A DNA stretch of 64,000 nt, taken from the NCBI GenBank assembly GCA_022578605.1, contig MU394063.1, forward strand, positions 248,001-312,000. Reading direction: 5' to 3'. The position numbers and the translations under genes were made by a program. The stretch's first letter is position 1, and each line of letters starts with the position of its first letter. The DNA comes from Camillea tinctor (lineage: Eukaryota; Ascomycota; Sordariomycetes; Xylariales; Xylariaceae). The notes beneath the pieces are model-generated. The model was not told where the DNA came from and searched no databases. It worked only from the letters and a program-made list of their open reading frames with translations. Shown here one piece after another: positions 46,331 to 57,261 of this stretch.

Positions 46331-49060
46331 CTAATACCTCTCCAAGATCCATTCCCGCCGCACTTCCGCGCTCATAGGACTGAGCAGCGCAATCTCCGCG
46401 GTCTTGACATCGACATACCGCTGCACAAACTCTGCCCCTAACAACTCCACCAGCTCCTTATCCTCCTGCAGCGCCTTCAGCGCCTCTCCTAGATCCGCAG
46501 GGAGCATCTTCTCAATACCAAGCTCCTTCCTCCTCTCCGGGCTCAACAGCGCCGGATCATCCACGCAATCCCCCCACATCCCAAGATCCGCCCCTCGCCG
46601 CACCCCGTCCGCCCCCGCCGCCAACAGCGCCGCCACAGCCAGATACGGGTTTGCGATCCCATCGAGCGCCTTGACCTCCCAGTGGCTATCCTCCACCTTC
46701 CTCAGCGGCGTCTCGCGGTTCTGCGTCCCCCACGCGACCCACCTGCCGCCCGCCCACACGCCATCCGCGACACGCTCGTAGCTCGCAGGGTTCGAGTACG
46801 TGAACGCGGCGAGGGCACGCAGATGCGACAGGATGCCCGCGTAGAACGGCTCGTACACACTCTCCGGGGCGGTGCCCGAGGACGACGACGACACCGACAT
46901 GTGCACATGCGACGCCGACCCGCACACGCCCGCAAACGGCTTCGGATGCAGCGTGACCCGGTACCCTCGCCCCGCCGCGCAGCTCTCCAGCACCTGCCGC
47001 GCGTGCAGCAGCGCATCGCACGCCGCCAGCGGCCCCAGCGGCCCCAGCACGACCTCGTACTGCCCCGGCGCGCTCTCGGCGTGGAACTGCTGCACCTCGA
47101 CGCCGGCCTCGCGCAGCCGCGCCAGGACCTCCTCCGCCGCGTCCCAGGCGACCGCGCGCGCGCCCGACCACGCGTGCCCGTCGCTGCGCAGCGGGGCGTA
47201 CTTCCCCAGATCCCCGCGCCCGCGCTCGAGAACCACGAACTCGATCTCGAACCCCAGCAGGAATGACAGGCCCTGCCCCGCCGCGCGCGAGATAACCCCC
47301 CGCAGCAGCGTGCGCGGACAGAGCGGCTCGGCGGCCCCCGACCGCGCGTCCCGGAACGCGCCGTAGCAGCTGGCGTGGCCTGGCGCGGGCCCCGCGCGCA
47401 GCGAGGCGAAGTCCGGGACCAGCGCGTAGACGCCGCTGGGGCTCGCCTGCGGGATGAGCGTGTCGTTCTGCAGCAGGGCGAGGCAGGCTTTGGTGATGGA
47501 GATGCGGAGCGGGGCGCTGCTCTGCAGGGCGCTGGCGACTTGCTGGAGCGGCAGGACGCGGCACCGCGCGCTGGAGGTGTAGTCGTGCCAGTAGATGCGC
47601 AGGTACTGGGTGCCGAGGGCGAGGAGCTTGTTGAGGACGTCGGGGCCGGAAGGGGTGGGAGGGAGGAGGGCGGTGCTGGGGGGTGGGGAGCTGGAGAGTT
47701 GTGTGTAGGGGGGCAGGGTGCTGGTGAGCGTGAGGTTGTAGAGCTTCTGCGAGTTGGTGAAGAGGATGGCTTGCACGAGCTGCACGGCTTGTTCTTCGCT
47801 GAGCTGCTGCGCTTGCACGAGCTCGTTTAGGACCTAGGTGAACCCCTGATATCAGCTAACTCACTTCCTATTGTTCTTTTTCTTTTCTGGTTTTACTAGT
47901 GGTTTAGAGAGGCTTATAGAAAGAGAAATACGAACCGTCTTCAGCACCGACCGGATCTGCATCGTCGCGAGCACGTACGTCTCGGGCAGCCAGTGCCCGT
48001 CGGTGCTCCAGAGTATCTTAGACCACGGGCTCAGCTCCAGGCTCTGCTTCACGACCTGCTCCTGTCCGTATCGGCTGATCATGGGAAACACCTCTCCGAT
48101 GTCGAGGTACACGTTTTTGTACACGGTCGCTAGGTACGAGGCCTCGCGGGTCCACGGCCAGCTCGCGTGGAGGATCACAATGGGCAGGCTCGGGTATTCG
48201 CGGATGAAGGTTTGCAGGTGCGACGGCGACGACTTGGTCAGGAGGATATCGTTGTCGCCTAGGCCTGTGTGGAACTGGATCGGCTTCTTGTGGTCGGCAG
48301 TATCCTTGACGATGAGCTCCGCCGTAAGATATAGTAGTAGGTGGTTCAAGGGCAGGGATTCCAGTCTCTTGTTCAGATTGAAGGGGCGCGCTCCGCTCAG
48401 GTGGTCGTCAATGATTTTCTCCAGGGCCTTTTGCGGCCCAATCCAGTCAAAACTACTTTTAGCCGGGATATCTAGCCCCCCGCGGTAGCATATAATGGAC
48501 TTGAACCCGACGACTTCAGGGTCGGCAATGGCCTTCCGGATCTCTTCCTGGAATTCGTCCACGAAGTCGTCGAAGTGGGCCGCGCCCTTGGAAGTGGTCA
48601 CGTAAGTACAGTGGCGGGCGATGATGTTCTCGGCTACCACCTCGATGCGGACGATGCGTTTGCATTTGCTCTTGGTGAATTGGTCGTGCCATGAATAGAG
48701 CTCAGCTTCATTGTCCATATGAAGTCCGTCATCCACCAAGATAGTCTCAATACCCTCAAGACAGCGCTCAATCCAAGAGTTGTACAACGCGGGTGTCTCC
48801 CGTCTCCGCTCGATGCTGTTCGTTACTGATTCCCAAGTCGGTGAACAGCCAAGTACCTGAGCTAAGTGCTTGACGGTACGAATGTGCGAGAGGCTCTGAG
48901 GGGTATCACCCAAAGCTGCTCCGCTAGCCTCTGTAGAAATAGCGAGCAAGGACTGCTGATTTGCATTCTCTAGCTTGAGGAGAGGATGAGCATGGTTATC
49001 GACAATCGGGGTGGTGTCGATAGCAGCATTTAAACTCCCATATCTAGATGACGCAGCCAT
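46331..49060 (-). CDS. fluG: FluG-like amidohydrolase/glutamine-synthetase fusion protein
   Basis: Aspergillus FluG makes an extracellular signal that triggers conidiation; it joins an amidohydrolase-2 domain to a type I glutamine-synthetase-like domain. Here exon 1 (47936-49060) and exon 2 (46331-47833) give 875 aa, close to FluG. The 102-nt intron (donor GTTCGT) lies between the domains. Amidohydrolase features: TPIVDNHAHPLLK (HxH metal site, about residue 22), VVGFKSIICYRGG, KPIQFHTGLGD, PIVILHASWPW and LWSTDGH. GS features: LSFLLGFEIEFVV, ESAPGQYEVVLGPL, VTLHPKPFAG, SASHVHMSVSS and NRETPLRKVE. Exon 2 is strongly GC-rich compared with exon 1. Fungi carry several FluG-like paralogues, so orthology to the sporulation gene is not proven. 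A shortened catalytic site is not apparent. Confidence 0.92.
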
Positions 49061-50155
49061 GTCGACGTCTACCTTGACCTCCCGCGGGATGAGAATTAGG
49101 GGAAGGTAATGAGAAGGAGGAGGACACGCAGTGTAAGCTACACTTACTTATAGTCAGTTCAAATGGAATAATTTGATCCCAAGTCGGTGTGACACGGCTG
49201 GTGCTTATCTTGGTTTATATCAGCATGTCATGAGAGATTCGTATGATGAATAAACCCCCATTCATAGAAATCCCCTCGTAGATATCTACGGACTGGAATT
49301 CTAGTTAGTCTATATGCTACCTCCTGAATGATGATTTGACATTTAAGCACCGTTTTGCTTTTTTTTTTCGGGAAGTCTCACTTATACAAACTCATAATGT
49401 TTGATATGTATATCTAGTGTGGATGCCCAATTGACGATCTATATGGGCTAATAGTAGTCATTAGCTTTGACTTTGATGTTCGTCCCTTACCTTGCGGCCG
49501 GGATTCGGAGTACCGTTAACGGATAGTATGATTCAATTATCTTATTTATGACTATAAGCGAGTTTCCGTTGTCCTGAACCCCTTTTGCTTTATAGCGCCA
49601 ACGGGACAACAAGCTGCATATTTTAGATCGGCATCCGTGGCCGGGTTCAGGATGATGTGATTTGTCGTAACCTACTTCTGTATTCTATCCATGATTATCT
49701 ACTACCTACTACCTGTCAAGTACCTAATAGTTGTATTATATAATGTCAAATTGGTTGTCTTTTATACAGAATATACTTTTGTTGGCCACGGAGAGGAAAT
49801 GGTTCTTGGTGCGGGCAATATACATTCCTGGTCTTTTTTAACCGTAGTTCGTATATCTATTACTTTCCCCCTTTTGATAAACTCCACTATGGCATCTCAC
49901 TGGTGTATTGAAATCTATTCAATATATATTCCTTCTGGGATTTCAATAATATGTTTCTCCTAAATACAAAATATAGACTATTACCTTCAAGTATACGTAA
50001 CCTTGACCTGCGATATTTTTTACCCCCAACGTTGTATTGCCTTTTATTTTCTTTTTCGAGAACTTTGTTATACGGCCGTAATAAATGAGAACAGTTTGTT
50101 TGAAATGTTACTAAAATCCAAACTCAAATGAAAAAACAACCCATACTTTGACGAG
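49061..50155. other. intergenic, no gene seen
   Basis: 1.1 kb between two minus-strand genes. AT-leaning, with a T run (49362-49369). The 90-codon plus-strand ORF at 49691-49963 shows no domain. It should hold the FluG-like promoter (right of 49060) and 3' sequence of the methyltransferase gene. Confidence 0.55.
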
Positions 50156-50935
50156 CTAATTAGCTTTCTTCCTCGCCTTCACAACAACGAAGCTCGGGTT
50201 ATCAATGAATAACTGCCAGAACTCCGGGTCTTTCCTGATAGCCTCTGAGCTTTCGAACGGCTCGTTTTCGATATCGCACAGGCCGTACTTCTCGTGCAGC
50301 TCGGTCGAGCCCGAGTAGCTTATCTCCATGCTCGACGCCTCAATATCGAGGGGTGGGTCGGCGTGGAGTTGGTACCGGAAATGCACGCCGCCGGGAACCT
50401 TCTTCCAATCCTTGTATTGCACGCCATACTTGCCAGTCCCTTCGGCTACGCACGGCGCGTAGGGGTCCCCGGAGCGCACTCCGACGAACCGGCCCCCGGG
50501 CTTCAGCTGCGCGGAAATGTTCGCCCACATTCCCTCGAGCTCAGCCACATCGTGGGCGTGGTCGAGCACCCAGTTCGCCATCACGATGTCGTAGCCTCCC
50601 GCGAGCAGCGGGAGATTGTCGAGAGGCTTGGCGACGTCCCCTTGGAGGTAGCGGATCACACCTTCCCGCTTGAGCTTGGCCTCGATGGCCTGCCCGACTT
50701 GCAGCATCTCCGGGGAAATGTCGACGACATCCACGGAAACGGCCCCCGCAGTGATGGCCTGCCTTGCGCGTAGGCCGGTGCCTCCGCCTAGGTCGAGGAC
50801 AGTGGCTCCGGGGCAGGTGCCAAGAGCGGAGTTGAAAAGCTCCCTTTCTATGACGCCAAGGGGCACCGAGGCAAGGTTATCATAGCTATCAGCCTGCTCT
50901 TCGTATTCCTTCCTGAGCTGCTCGGGCGATGCCAT
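50156..50935 (-). CDS. class I SAM-dependent methyltransferase
   Basis: Single exon, 259 aa. The start follows a CACT leader at 50935. Motif I is VLDLGGGTGLRAR (about residues 47-58). The acidic residue of motif II is in VSVDVVDISPEML. Motif post-II is RYLQGDVAKPLDNLP, and motif IV/V is YDIVMANWVLDHAHDVAEL followed by LKPGGRFVGVRSGD. The N-terminal YEEQADSYDN is typical of small-molecule methyltransferases that follow a cap helix. The substrate cannot be told from sequence. It lies about 1.1 kb from the FluG-like gene on the same strand, but nothing shows a functional link. A downstream hydrophobic FWQLFIDNPSFVVVKARKK tail completes the fold. Intact. Confidence 0.9.
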   Translation of the reverse strand: MASPEQLRKEYEEQADSYDNLASVPLGVIERELFNSALGTCPGATVLDLGGGTGLRARQAITAGAVSVDVVDISPEMLQVGQAIEAKLKREGVIRYLQGDVAKPLDNLPLLAGGYDIVMANWVLDHAHDVAELEGMWANISAQLKPGGRFVGVRSGDPYAPCVAEGTGKYGVQYKDWKKVPGGVHFRYQLHADPPLDIEASSMEISYSGSTELHEKYGLCDIENEPFESSEAIRKDPEFWQLFIDNPSFVVVKARKKAN

Positions 50936-51887
50936 AGTGAGATGGATTTAAGTGCAATGAACGTAGATATTGCTTATAGAGATTTCACATATATGAAGAG
51001 GTTTATGTTAGGAGAAATGGGAGAGATGCGGAGAAGAGTCGTCTATAATAATGAGGGGGGCCTTGTATCTATGCTGTTTTATAATATTTCATGGCTTCTA
51101 CTAATCGTACCAGCGTCTTACACACCATGATGTGTAAGCCAATTGGCAACGTCCAGTCTACATGTCAAAGACTATATGATTCGGTGCCACCTACTTGCCA
51201 ATGCCAGTGTGACGTTATTGCTCGATCGTGCGCATCAAAAGTAAGCACTTTTGGGAACCATCGGCGGGTTGCATTAGAAGATAACACTGAAATAGCTTGG
51301 CCGATATCATGCACTTCTTTCGTATACGGCGTAAATGTAACGGATAAACACAAGGTTTATACCACTTGGTCATTTCAAAAGAAGTAAGGAAATAGATGCC
51401 GAGGGCAAGTGTCTGGGGAAATAGACAATAAATTATGCGACGGGGGCTTATAGCGATTAAAGTCTATTTCATATATTCAAAAGAAAATCGGAACGAGTGT
51501 ATCCCATGCTCACCCTTTCTATAGTCTTGGCCTCCTATTACTCCATATATTTCACATTTCTTTATCTCCAAGCGCCCACGGTCCCCTCATCCGCACATAT
51601 ACACACATATATGTCCCTCTCATGCACGGAAAAGAGGCCACCTAGCAAGAAAATCCGCAATTCAATTATCACGACCCATTCATACTCCCCCTGTTCCACA
51701 GCCATTGGAGTTGGAGAAAGCCTAGCCATCATAGGTGAAGACGACAGGGTCAAACCCAGTGCTGGTGATGAGCTAGTCTAGCAGTTCCCTCGAGACGCTA
51801 GCTTCCCACGCTACCAACCTGCATCCCGATCGTGTCCTTAATGATCACCCCGAACTCATTCTTCTAGCACCGCCCTGAGTGCACGGC
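50936..51887. other. intergenic, no gene seen
   Basis: 0.95 kb between the methyltransferase start and the repeat ORF's stop. Short ORFs on both strands are below 100 codons and overlap. Nothing recognised. Confidence 0.5.
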
Positions 51888-52352
51888 TCACCAGTCTGAT
51901 CCGTTCCGCTTAGCGTAGGTCGGGGCGTAAGTCGGCACCACGAAGGTGCTGGAGCTGGTGGGGTAAAACGCGGTCTCGCTGGGGAGGCCGGTTGCGCTAG
52001 ATTGGAGGGCTACGGAGCCGGTGGCTACGCCTGTGCCGGGTGAGATGAGGGTGGAAGAAGAAGCCTGGGAGGGTAGATCTGCCGAGTAGACGGGAGAATA
52101 AATGATGGAGGAAGAGACTTGAGGAGCTAGTATGGAAGTTTGTGGGTCTGAAGGGAGAACACTAGGGTAGACCGGAGCGGAAATTATAGAGGTAGAAACC
52201 TGAGAAGGTAAAATGGAGGGTTGCGGTTCTGAAAGCAGAGAACTTGAGTAGACCGGAACAGGAGTGTTTGCGGCAGAAGGCAGGGGAGTTGGTGAGTATA
52301 AGGAGAAGCTAGCTGAGGAAGCTAGGGTGAGGAAGGTCGTAGGGACATACAT
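51888..52352 (-). CDS. possible secreted Ser/Pro-rich repeat protein (154 aa)
   Basis: Single open frame. The start has a CCACC before ATG and a (TA)n run about 130-150 nt upstream. The first ~20 residues (MYVPTTFLTLASSASFSLYS) could be a weak signal peptide. Residues about 31-105 are made of a 27-aa repeat (two full copies and one partial): VYSSSLLSEPQPSILPSQVS, then VYPSVLPSDPQTSILAPQVS, then VYSADLPSQASSSTLISP, encoded by an 81-bp tandem repeat. The C-terminus is YAPTYAKRNGSDW with a KR (Kex2-like) site five residues from the end. Extensive Ser/Thr suggests O-glycosylation. No homologous family is recognised. A non-coding minisatellite with a chance frame remains possible. Confidence 0.45.
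   Translation of the reverse strand: MYVPTTFLTLASSASFSLYSPTPLPSAANTPVPVYSSSLLSEPQPSILPSQVSTSIISAPVYPSVLPSDPQTSILAPQVSSSIIYSPVYSADLPSQASSSTLISPGTGVATGSVALQSSATGLPSETAFYPTSSSTFVVPTYAPTYAKRNGSDW
52086..52255 (-). repeat. 81-bp tandem repeat inside the repeat ORF
   Basis: The word GTAGAC(C/G)GG recurs at an 81-nt spacing (about 52086, 52167 and 52248), with the intervening sequence similar though diverged. The period is a multiple of three and keeps the frame, which argues that the repeat expanded under coding constraint. Confidence 0.75.
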
Positions 52353-55300
52353 GGTGGAGATAAGTCAAAAGTCCGGTTAGAGAGTTAAGTATGGTATTTT
52401 TTCAACTTCTTGGTGCTAGATTCTTATGGATTGCCTGATGTCTGATGTGCAGAACGAGAGTCGATAGGAAAGAAGTGGGAGTTTAGCATATATATATATA
52501 TACAAAATCGACAATCTCAACTTTTGTTTATGGGATATCACGTCACTGGATCGCACACGGCAATGACGAGACGACTCTACGTACGTGAGACTTGGCGACG
52601 AGGACTTCGATATCTTCCTCGCACGGATAGAAATCCGTACGGGTGGAGGCTTTCGGGACCGAGTAGTCATAGTTGTTATAATTGTCGTAAAATATGATCC
52701 ATTTAGCCACCTATTTACTTGGCATCCAACGTATAGCTCTTCAAGACGCGCAACTTCTAACGAAACCTAGCTGACGAATTCTGTGGCTGCCATAAGCGAT
52801 GATACTAATAGGGAAAGGAGAATAGATGGTTCCCATAAGATACAGTGTACCACTAAAATTGCCCAAACACAGGGAACTTATAAAAGTAGCCGCATGAGTT
52901 ATTCAGTCACTTGCGTGATTATGGTGGAGGTTTCGGTATTTACGGGCAGATAGTAAGATATGATCTGGATTCAGCCACATTCGTACCCACATACGTGGGT
53001 AGGAGTGACGTATCCAACAGTCAACCCAACATATCTTCATACTCCCGATATAGAGCTAAATCAAACTCGAATTTCATTATTAATATTTGTCGATATCGAT
53101 CATGTCTATAGTACTATTCAGTTTCAAAAACAACTGAGTGCAGAGACATAAACATAGGAAGGAGGAACATACATTGATACATTAGAACGCAATTGAGCAA
53201 GACGTTCTCAAGACTAAGCCGATATGCGGCTTAAAGTCCTACGTTAGCAATATTTACGGCGATTGCAGGAAGGTTCGTAAGCTATGAAGAGACTGAAGGA
53301 TCCTAGGGGGCTGATGATAGCTTAAAAGGACGATTCCAGATTAGGAACACTCACAATGTCTTCTTCGCCCCCATCGAAAATCTGAATAAGCATCTACTTT
53401 TTATTTTTCTGCTTTTCGACTCACGCATGAGGCTATCATGTTTGTTCATGGAGCCTCACCCCTTTTATAAGTGGGAACCGGTCATAATTTAGCCTGTGTA
53501 ACCGGGAGTGTCTCGTAAAAGTAAGGATCCAAGTAACAAATTTAGGTTCGTATTATTAGAAAATAATATATTCACTTCAAACTATACCGAAACGCTAGGG
53601 CTGACTACAATAGTATGGTAATTGTTGTTGCCTTCGAATCTATTAGTCGTTACCAAAAAGCATATAAAGAAGTCATGAGACCAGATAAATACCACTGGAG
53701 AATTATAATTGATTAAACCTGAACGTCAACTCATTTTAATGAATCTTTTGGGAGACCTATAATTGTGCAATAAAAACTGTACCTACTACTACTGTCATTA
53801 GTCTAGACTCAGTTAACTAAAAGACTTGGTTACAATGATTGTAAAACTAATACACTTGCGGAGGAACCAGAGGGTCTCTCTTATTAATGGTCATTCGTGG
53901 TTAGGGAGGGTGGAATCTTAGCAGGGTGACTAATATTCTATTTCTATAAGTAAGTTGAAATTTATATATTCGCTTTACGTTCATAACATAATTACTAGGA
54001 CATTCGCATTGTCTACCTCAAAGTCTTTCCGTGTAACCGAAAGAATAAACCTATTATAAAAACTGACGCCACATCTTAGCGGGAACTCCTTCTCTAACTA
54101 CCGAGAACGGCATTAGTATACTGTCATTGAAAGAGCAACATAAGACAAATTGGGTCTAGAGAGTATTGTCCCCTTCAATAACCTAACTCAAGAGACTATG
54201 TCATCAGCCTAGGTATAAATAAAAACAAAGAGCCCCTTTCTCTGCAAATAAACAAAAAAGATTTAATTTTTTTTACATAAAACAAAGTACCATTACGTTA
54301 TAGGCCACCTAAATAGTGTTCGTAACAAAGGGTCCAAGTATGAGGTTGTAGTCTTTCGTCCCGGCCAATTCGGGACCCACCCGGATTGTAGTCGGTGTGG
54401 ATACGGTGAACCCCCTGATCCGGGGAAGGTGCACAGCACACTCGGTCCGGGGTAAGGACCCACTTGTAACTTACACAAGAATTAGATGTGTACACGATGC
54501 TCATGAAAACTGTCGTATCATCGACCCGGTTTACGAAAACGGCCAGGAATCAGGCACGATATATTGAGATGTTATATACTAGGTTAGTATTTTATGAAGA
54601 CGGGCGAAAGCGTGGGTTTTACCCACCGACACCAGTATTTTGGGCTATATGAAGAAGCAATATGATGTATTTACATAGAATATAGGGTGGAGAGATCTGA
54701 GATTGGATTTGGAGGTTTTTGAGGTTTCGTATCTGCGTTGCCTAGGTGGTGTCGATAGAACTGCCCGCCGATGTTGCCAAGGGACATGGGGCTGTTCCTC
54801 CTTGGGAGATAGCTGCCATGGCACCAGGGCCATTGAACTTAAATTTACCTAAATAGAGACCCTGGCTCTTGTAATATATAACCAGCGAATACCGGTGTGC
54901 TAGCGAGTCACAATGCACTAACAATCCCGATAGGTGATATATAGGTAGGCTTGGCTTCTTTATAATTAAGAACAAACCTAATAGGAGAAGAAAAGAGGAG
55001 GAGACCAATCCATGGTATTCTCGATGATAAATATGTAACTGAACCCTGGGAGAAAATTAAATCATGAGCAAACTTGGGAAATATACGAACATCTTGAAAC
55101 GTACATATATAGAGCTCGCCTCTCTCTCGCTTATTAAATGACACATTCATGTCTCCAGTCTTAATGTTGCTGATATAGGATCAAGTTCAAATAACGACCG
55201 GTGTTCTAGAGTGACAGAACACTTGCCAAGAGATTGCAAGGAACTCTATCATCTCTTTCATCGTAAACATGGCAACCTTCGAGCTTTAATGTTGAAGTCA

Positions 55301-55479
55301 AAGGTACCTAAATTGAATATTAATGTCGTGCGGCTCTCCGTGGGCCGACGTGTTAAACAACTAATAGAAAAAACCTAGGAATCGAAAATGTATAGCAATT
55401 CCCATTTAGCTTCTTTTGCTATAGCGACTCTAATTTCTAGTATGTCACGATATGAGAAACCCGTTACTGGTTGTCAGTA

Positions 55480-55678
55480 CGGCTGTACATTCCCGCATCA
55501 TTTTGAGAATTACCATATCCCATACACTCCCATGATAAATGGTGGGATTCCCCCCCTCCCCCCCAATTTCCCGTAAGTGTTTTTGAATTCGCATTTCCTC
55601 CCATTTCACTTTTTCCCTCCCATTCATTCCCACACTAAAGAGTATGGGAACTACCGCGGGTTCCCATTGTACAGCCGC
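55480..55678. mobile_element. candidate MITE (MULE-like), with terminal inverted repeats and 11-bp TSD
   Basis: A 199-bp segment starts CGGCTGTACA and ends TGTACAGCCGC, giving 10-bp perfect terminal inverted repeats. It is flanked on both sides by the identical 11-mer GGTTGTCAGTA (55469-55479 and 55679-55689). An 11-bp duplication fits the 8-11 bp range of Mutator-like elements rather than hAT (8) or Tc1/mariner (TA). Inside, TCCCAT occurs five times, a subterminal-motif pattern common in non-autonomous elements. There is no coding capacity. Confidence 0.7.
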
Positions 55679-56387
55679 GGTTGTCAGTATAATCGACCGG
55701 GATATTTTCAGCTTGATCGACGCAGATATCCGGCTCTCTAGATCAAGCTCTTGGAGCTACAACAATATAATAACCAACCTTTAAAGTGATCACGAATCAC
55801 AACGTGAAGCCTAACATTGGGCACGTAGAATTAAATGCGTGCTCCTATATCTCCTTCATATTAGTAGTAAGCAGAGCTTAGCCACGGTAGACAAGATCGT
55901 CATTAAATTATATCGTCGTCACACCGCAGATACTGTGCCACGAGTGGTTATCGACTTAGTCGGTCTGTTATCATATGCCAATTCTTAGGGCTCTAATTAG
56001 CTACTGCTCGGGTAGGTATTTGACATAGAAATGTGTGTATATGCAGTGCATCACAGTAAGGCTTTTCTATTCATATGTTTTTTAAATACATATTGTAGAG
56101 AAATGAAGGGATCGTGAATCGGATAAGGTGGTTATTATGCGTCTGTTTGAGACTTATTGGGGTCAATTTCGAGTATGGTGGCTATGCAGATGCAGTGCAT
56201 GGGGGGTCTGTGAGATAATGTACCTGGGCATGCATCTGGTTGGTGTTCAGCTTGGCGCACATGATGAGCGTGCGGGAAAGATGCGTGAGCGCGGCACACA
56301 CGAATCCGATAAATTACTTGATCTACTCAGGTACTTAAGCACTCAACTCTAAAGAGAATTTTAAATGCAAAAACAGTCAACGCTTAA

Positions 56388-56687
56388 CCTAACCTTAAAA
56401 AAAAGGCACCTGTACCTGCTACGGATTACTGATGGAAAGGATGAATAGGTGCCTAGGTAGTTAAATGGATTGACAGCTGGGGATTTTGTGGCTCGACGTC
56501 CCGCGCCTAGACGGGTCACACCGAGGGGGTGGATTGGCTAGAAAAGCTTGTGTTCCTTGGAACGACACTTGACTAGTCTGGGCGATCGGGATCAAGCTTT
56601 CAGATCCCCTGTAGCGTGCTCTAGGGCCGCTGGCGAATCGCCTGGGCACTCGTCATCGGCTCTGTCCTTTTTTTTTTTAAGGTTAGG
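56388..56687. mobile_element. 300-bp inverted-repeat unit, possible MITE or element remnant
   Basis: The left arm CCTAACCTTAAAAAAAAGG (56388-56406) is the reverse complement of the right arm at 56666-56687, apart from three extra T in the homopolymer. The left interior also has a small hairpin (AGGCACCT at 56404-56411 and AGGTGCCT at 56446-56453). The right end continues into the recurring 11-mer TAGGTAGTGTA (56684-56694). No ORF of note lies inside. No clear target duplication was found. Confidence 0.5.
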
Positions 56688-57261
56688 TAGTGTACCTTTT
56701 TTTGGTGTTTTCGTACTATGGTAGTAAAAGTATAGTACACCACAACCCCACAGTGCTAGTAGTGTCTATAAACCAACCAAGTTCTATGTATAGGGTATGT
56801 ATATGCAGAGATGGTTATACGAGATCTGGTAGGTAAGAGACAGCAAACTTCGATAGTGCTTTACAGTACATCAACTGTGTATCTATACCCTACACGGTAC
56901 TTTACTAGGTTAGACCCTCTTCTCCCCCAATTCCAACCTTCTTCTCTTTTTCCTTTCCCACTTCTACTCCGAACGCATTCATCCATCAACAATTCGCATT
57001 CTGCGTCAATTCAATTCGAGTTGATTCACACTTCTCGTAACCGAACGAAGAGGATTTTAAGTGACTTAAAACCCATTTTTAGTATTTGGGTTCCCGACAC
57101 TCGCTACCGCTGCTTGGACACTTGGTGCTGAACAACCTGCCGTTTTCCCATCGCATTTTCGTTTCCCTTTTCCGTTCGCTCCGTTCGCTCCGTCGCTCGT
57201 TTCCCAATCCCGCGTATGGCAACTTGGCTCTAGATACACTCAACACCAATATTCGACCACG

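Larger units (their letters stand above)
52353..57261. other. gene desert with transposon-like remnants
   Basis: 4.9 kb without a convincing gene, more AT-rich than the genic parts. It holds the TATATA run (about 52489-52502), a short perfect hairpin GTGGGT/ACCCAC (54612-54626), a short open peptide frame ending near 54311, the 199-bp inverted-repeat element (55480-55678) and the 300-bp inverted-repeat unit (56388-56687). The last 400 nt (from about 56860) are pyrimidine-rich and likely the promoter and leader of the GH76 gene. Confidence 0.6.

Noticed and set aside
46686..47564. 292-codon minus-strand ORF and several large plus-strand ORFs inside the GC-rich FluG-like exon 2
   Set aside because: They are shadow frames caused by high GC (few stops); composition is Arg/Ala/Gly-rich with no domain, while the FluG frame has clear GS motifs.
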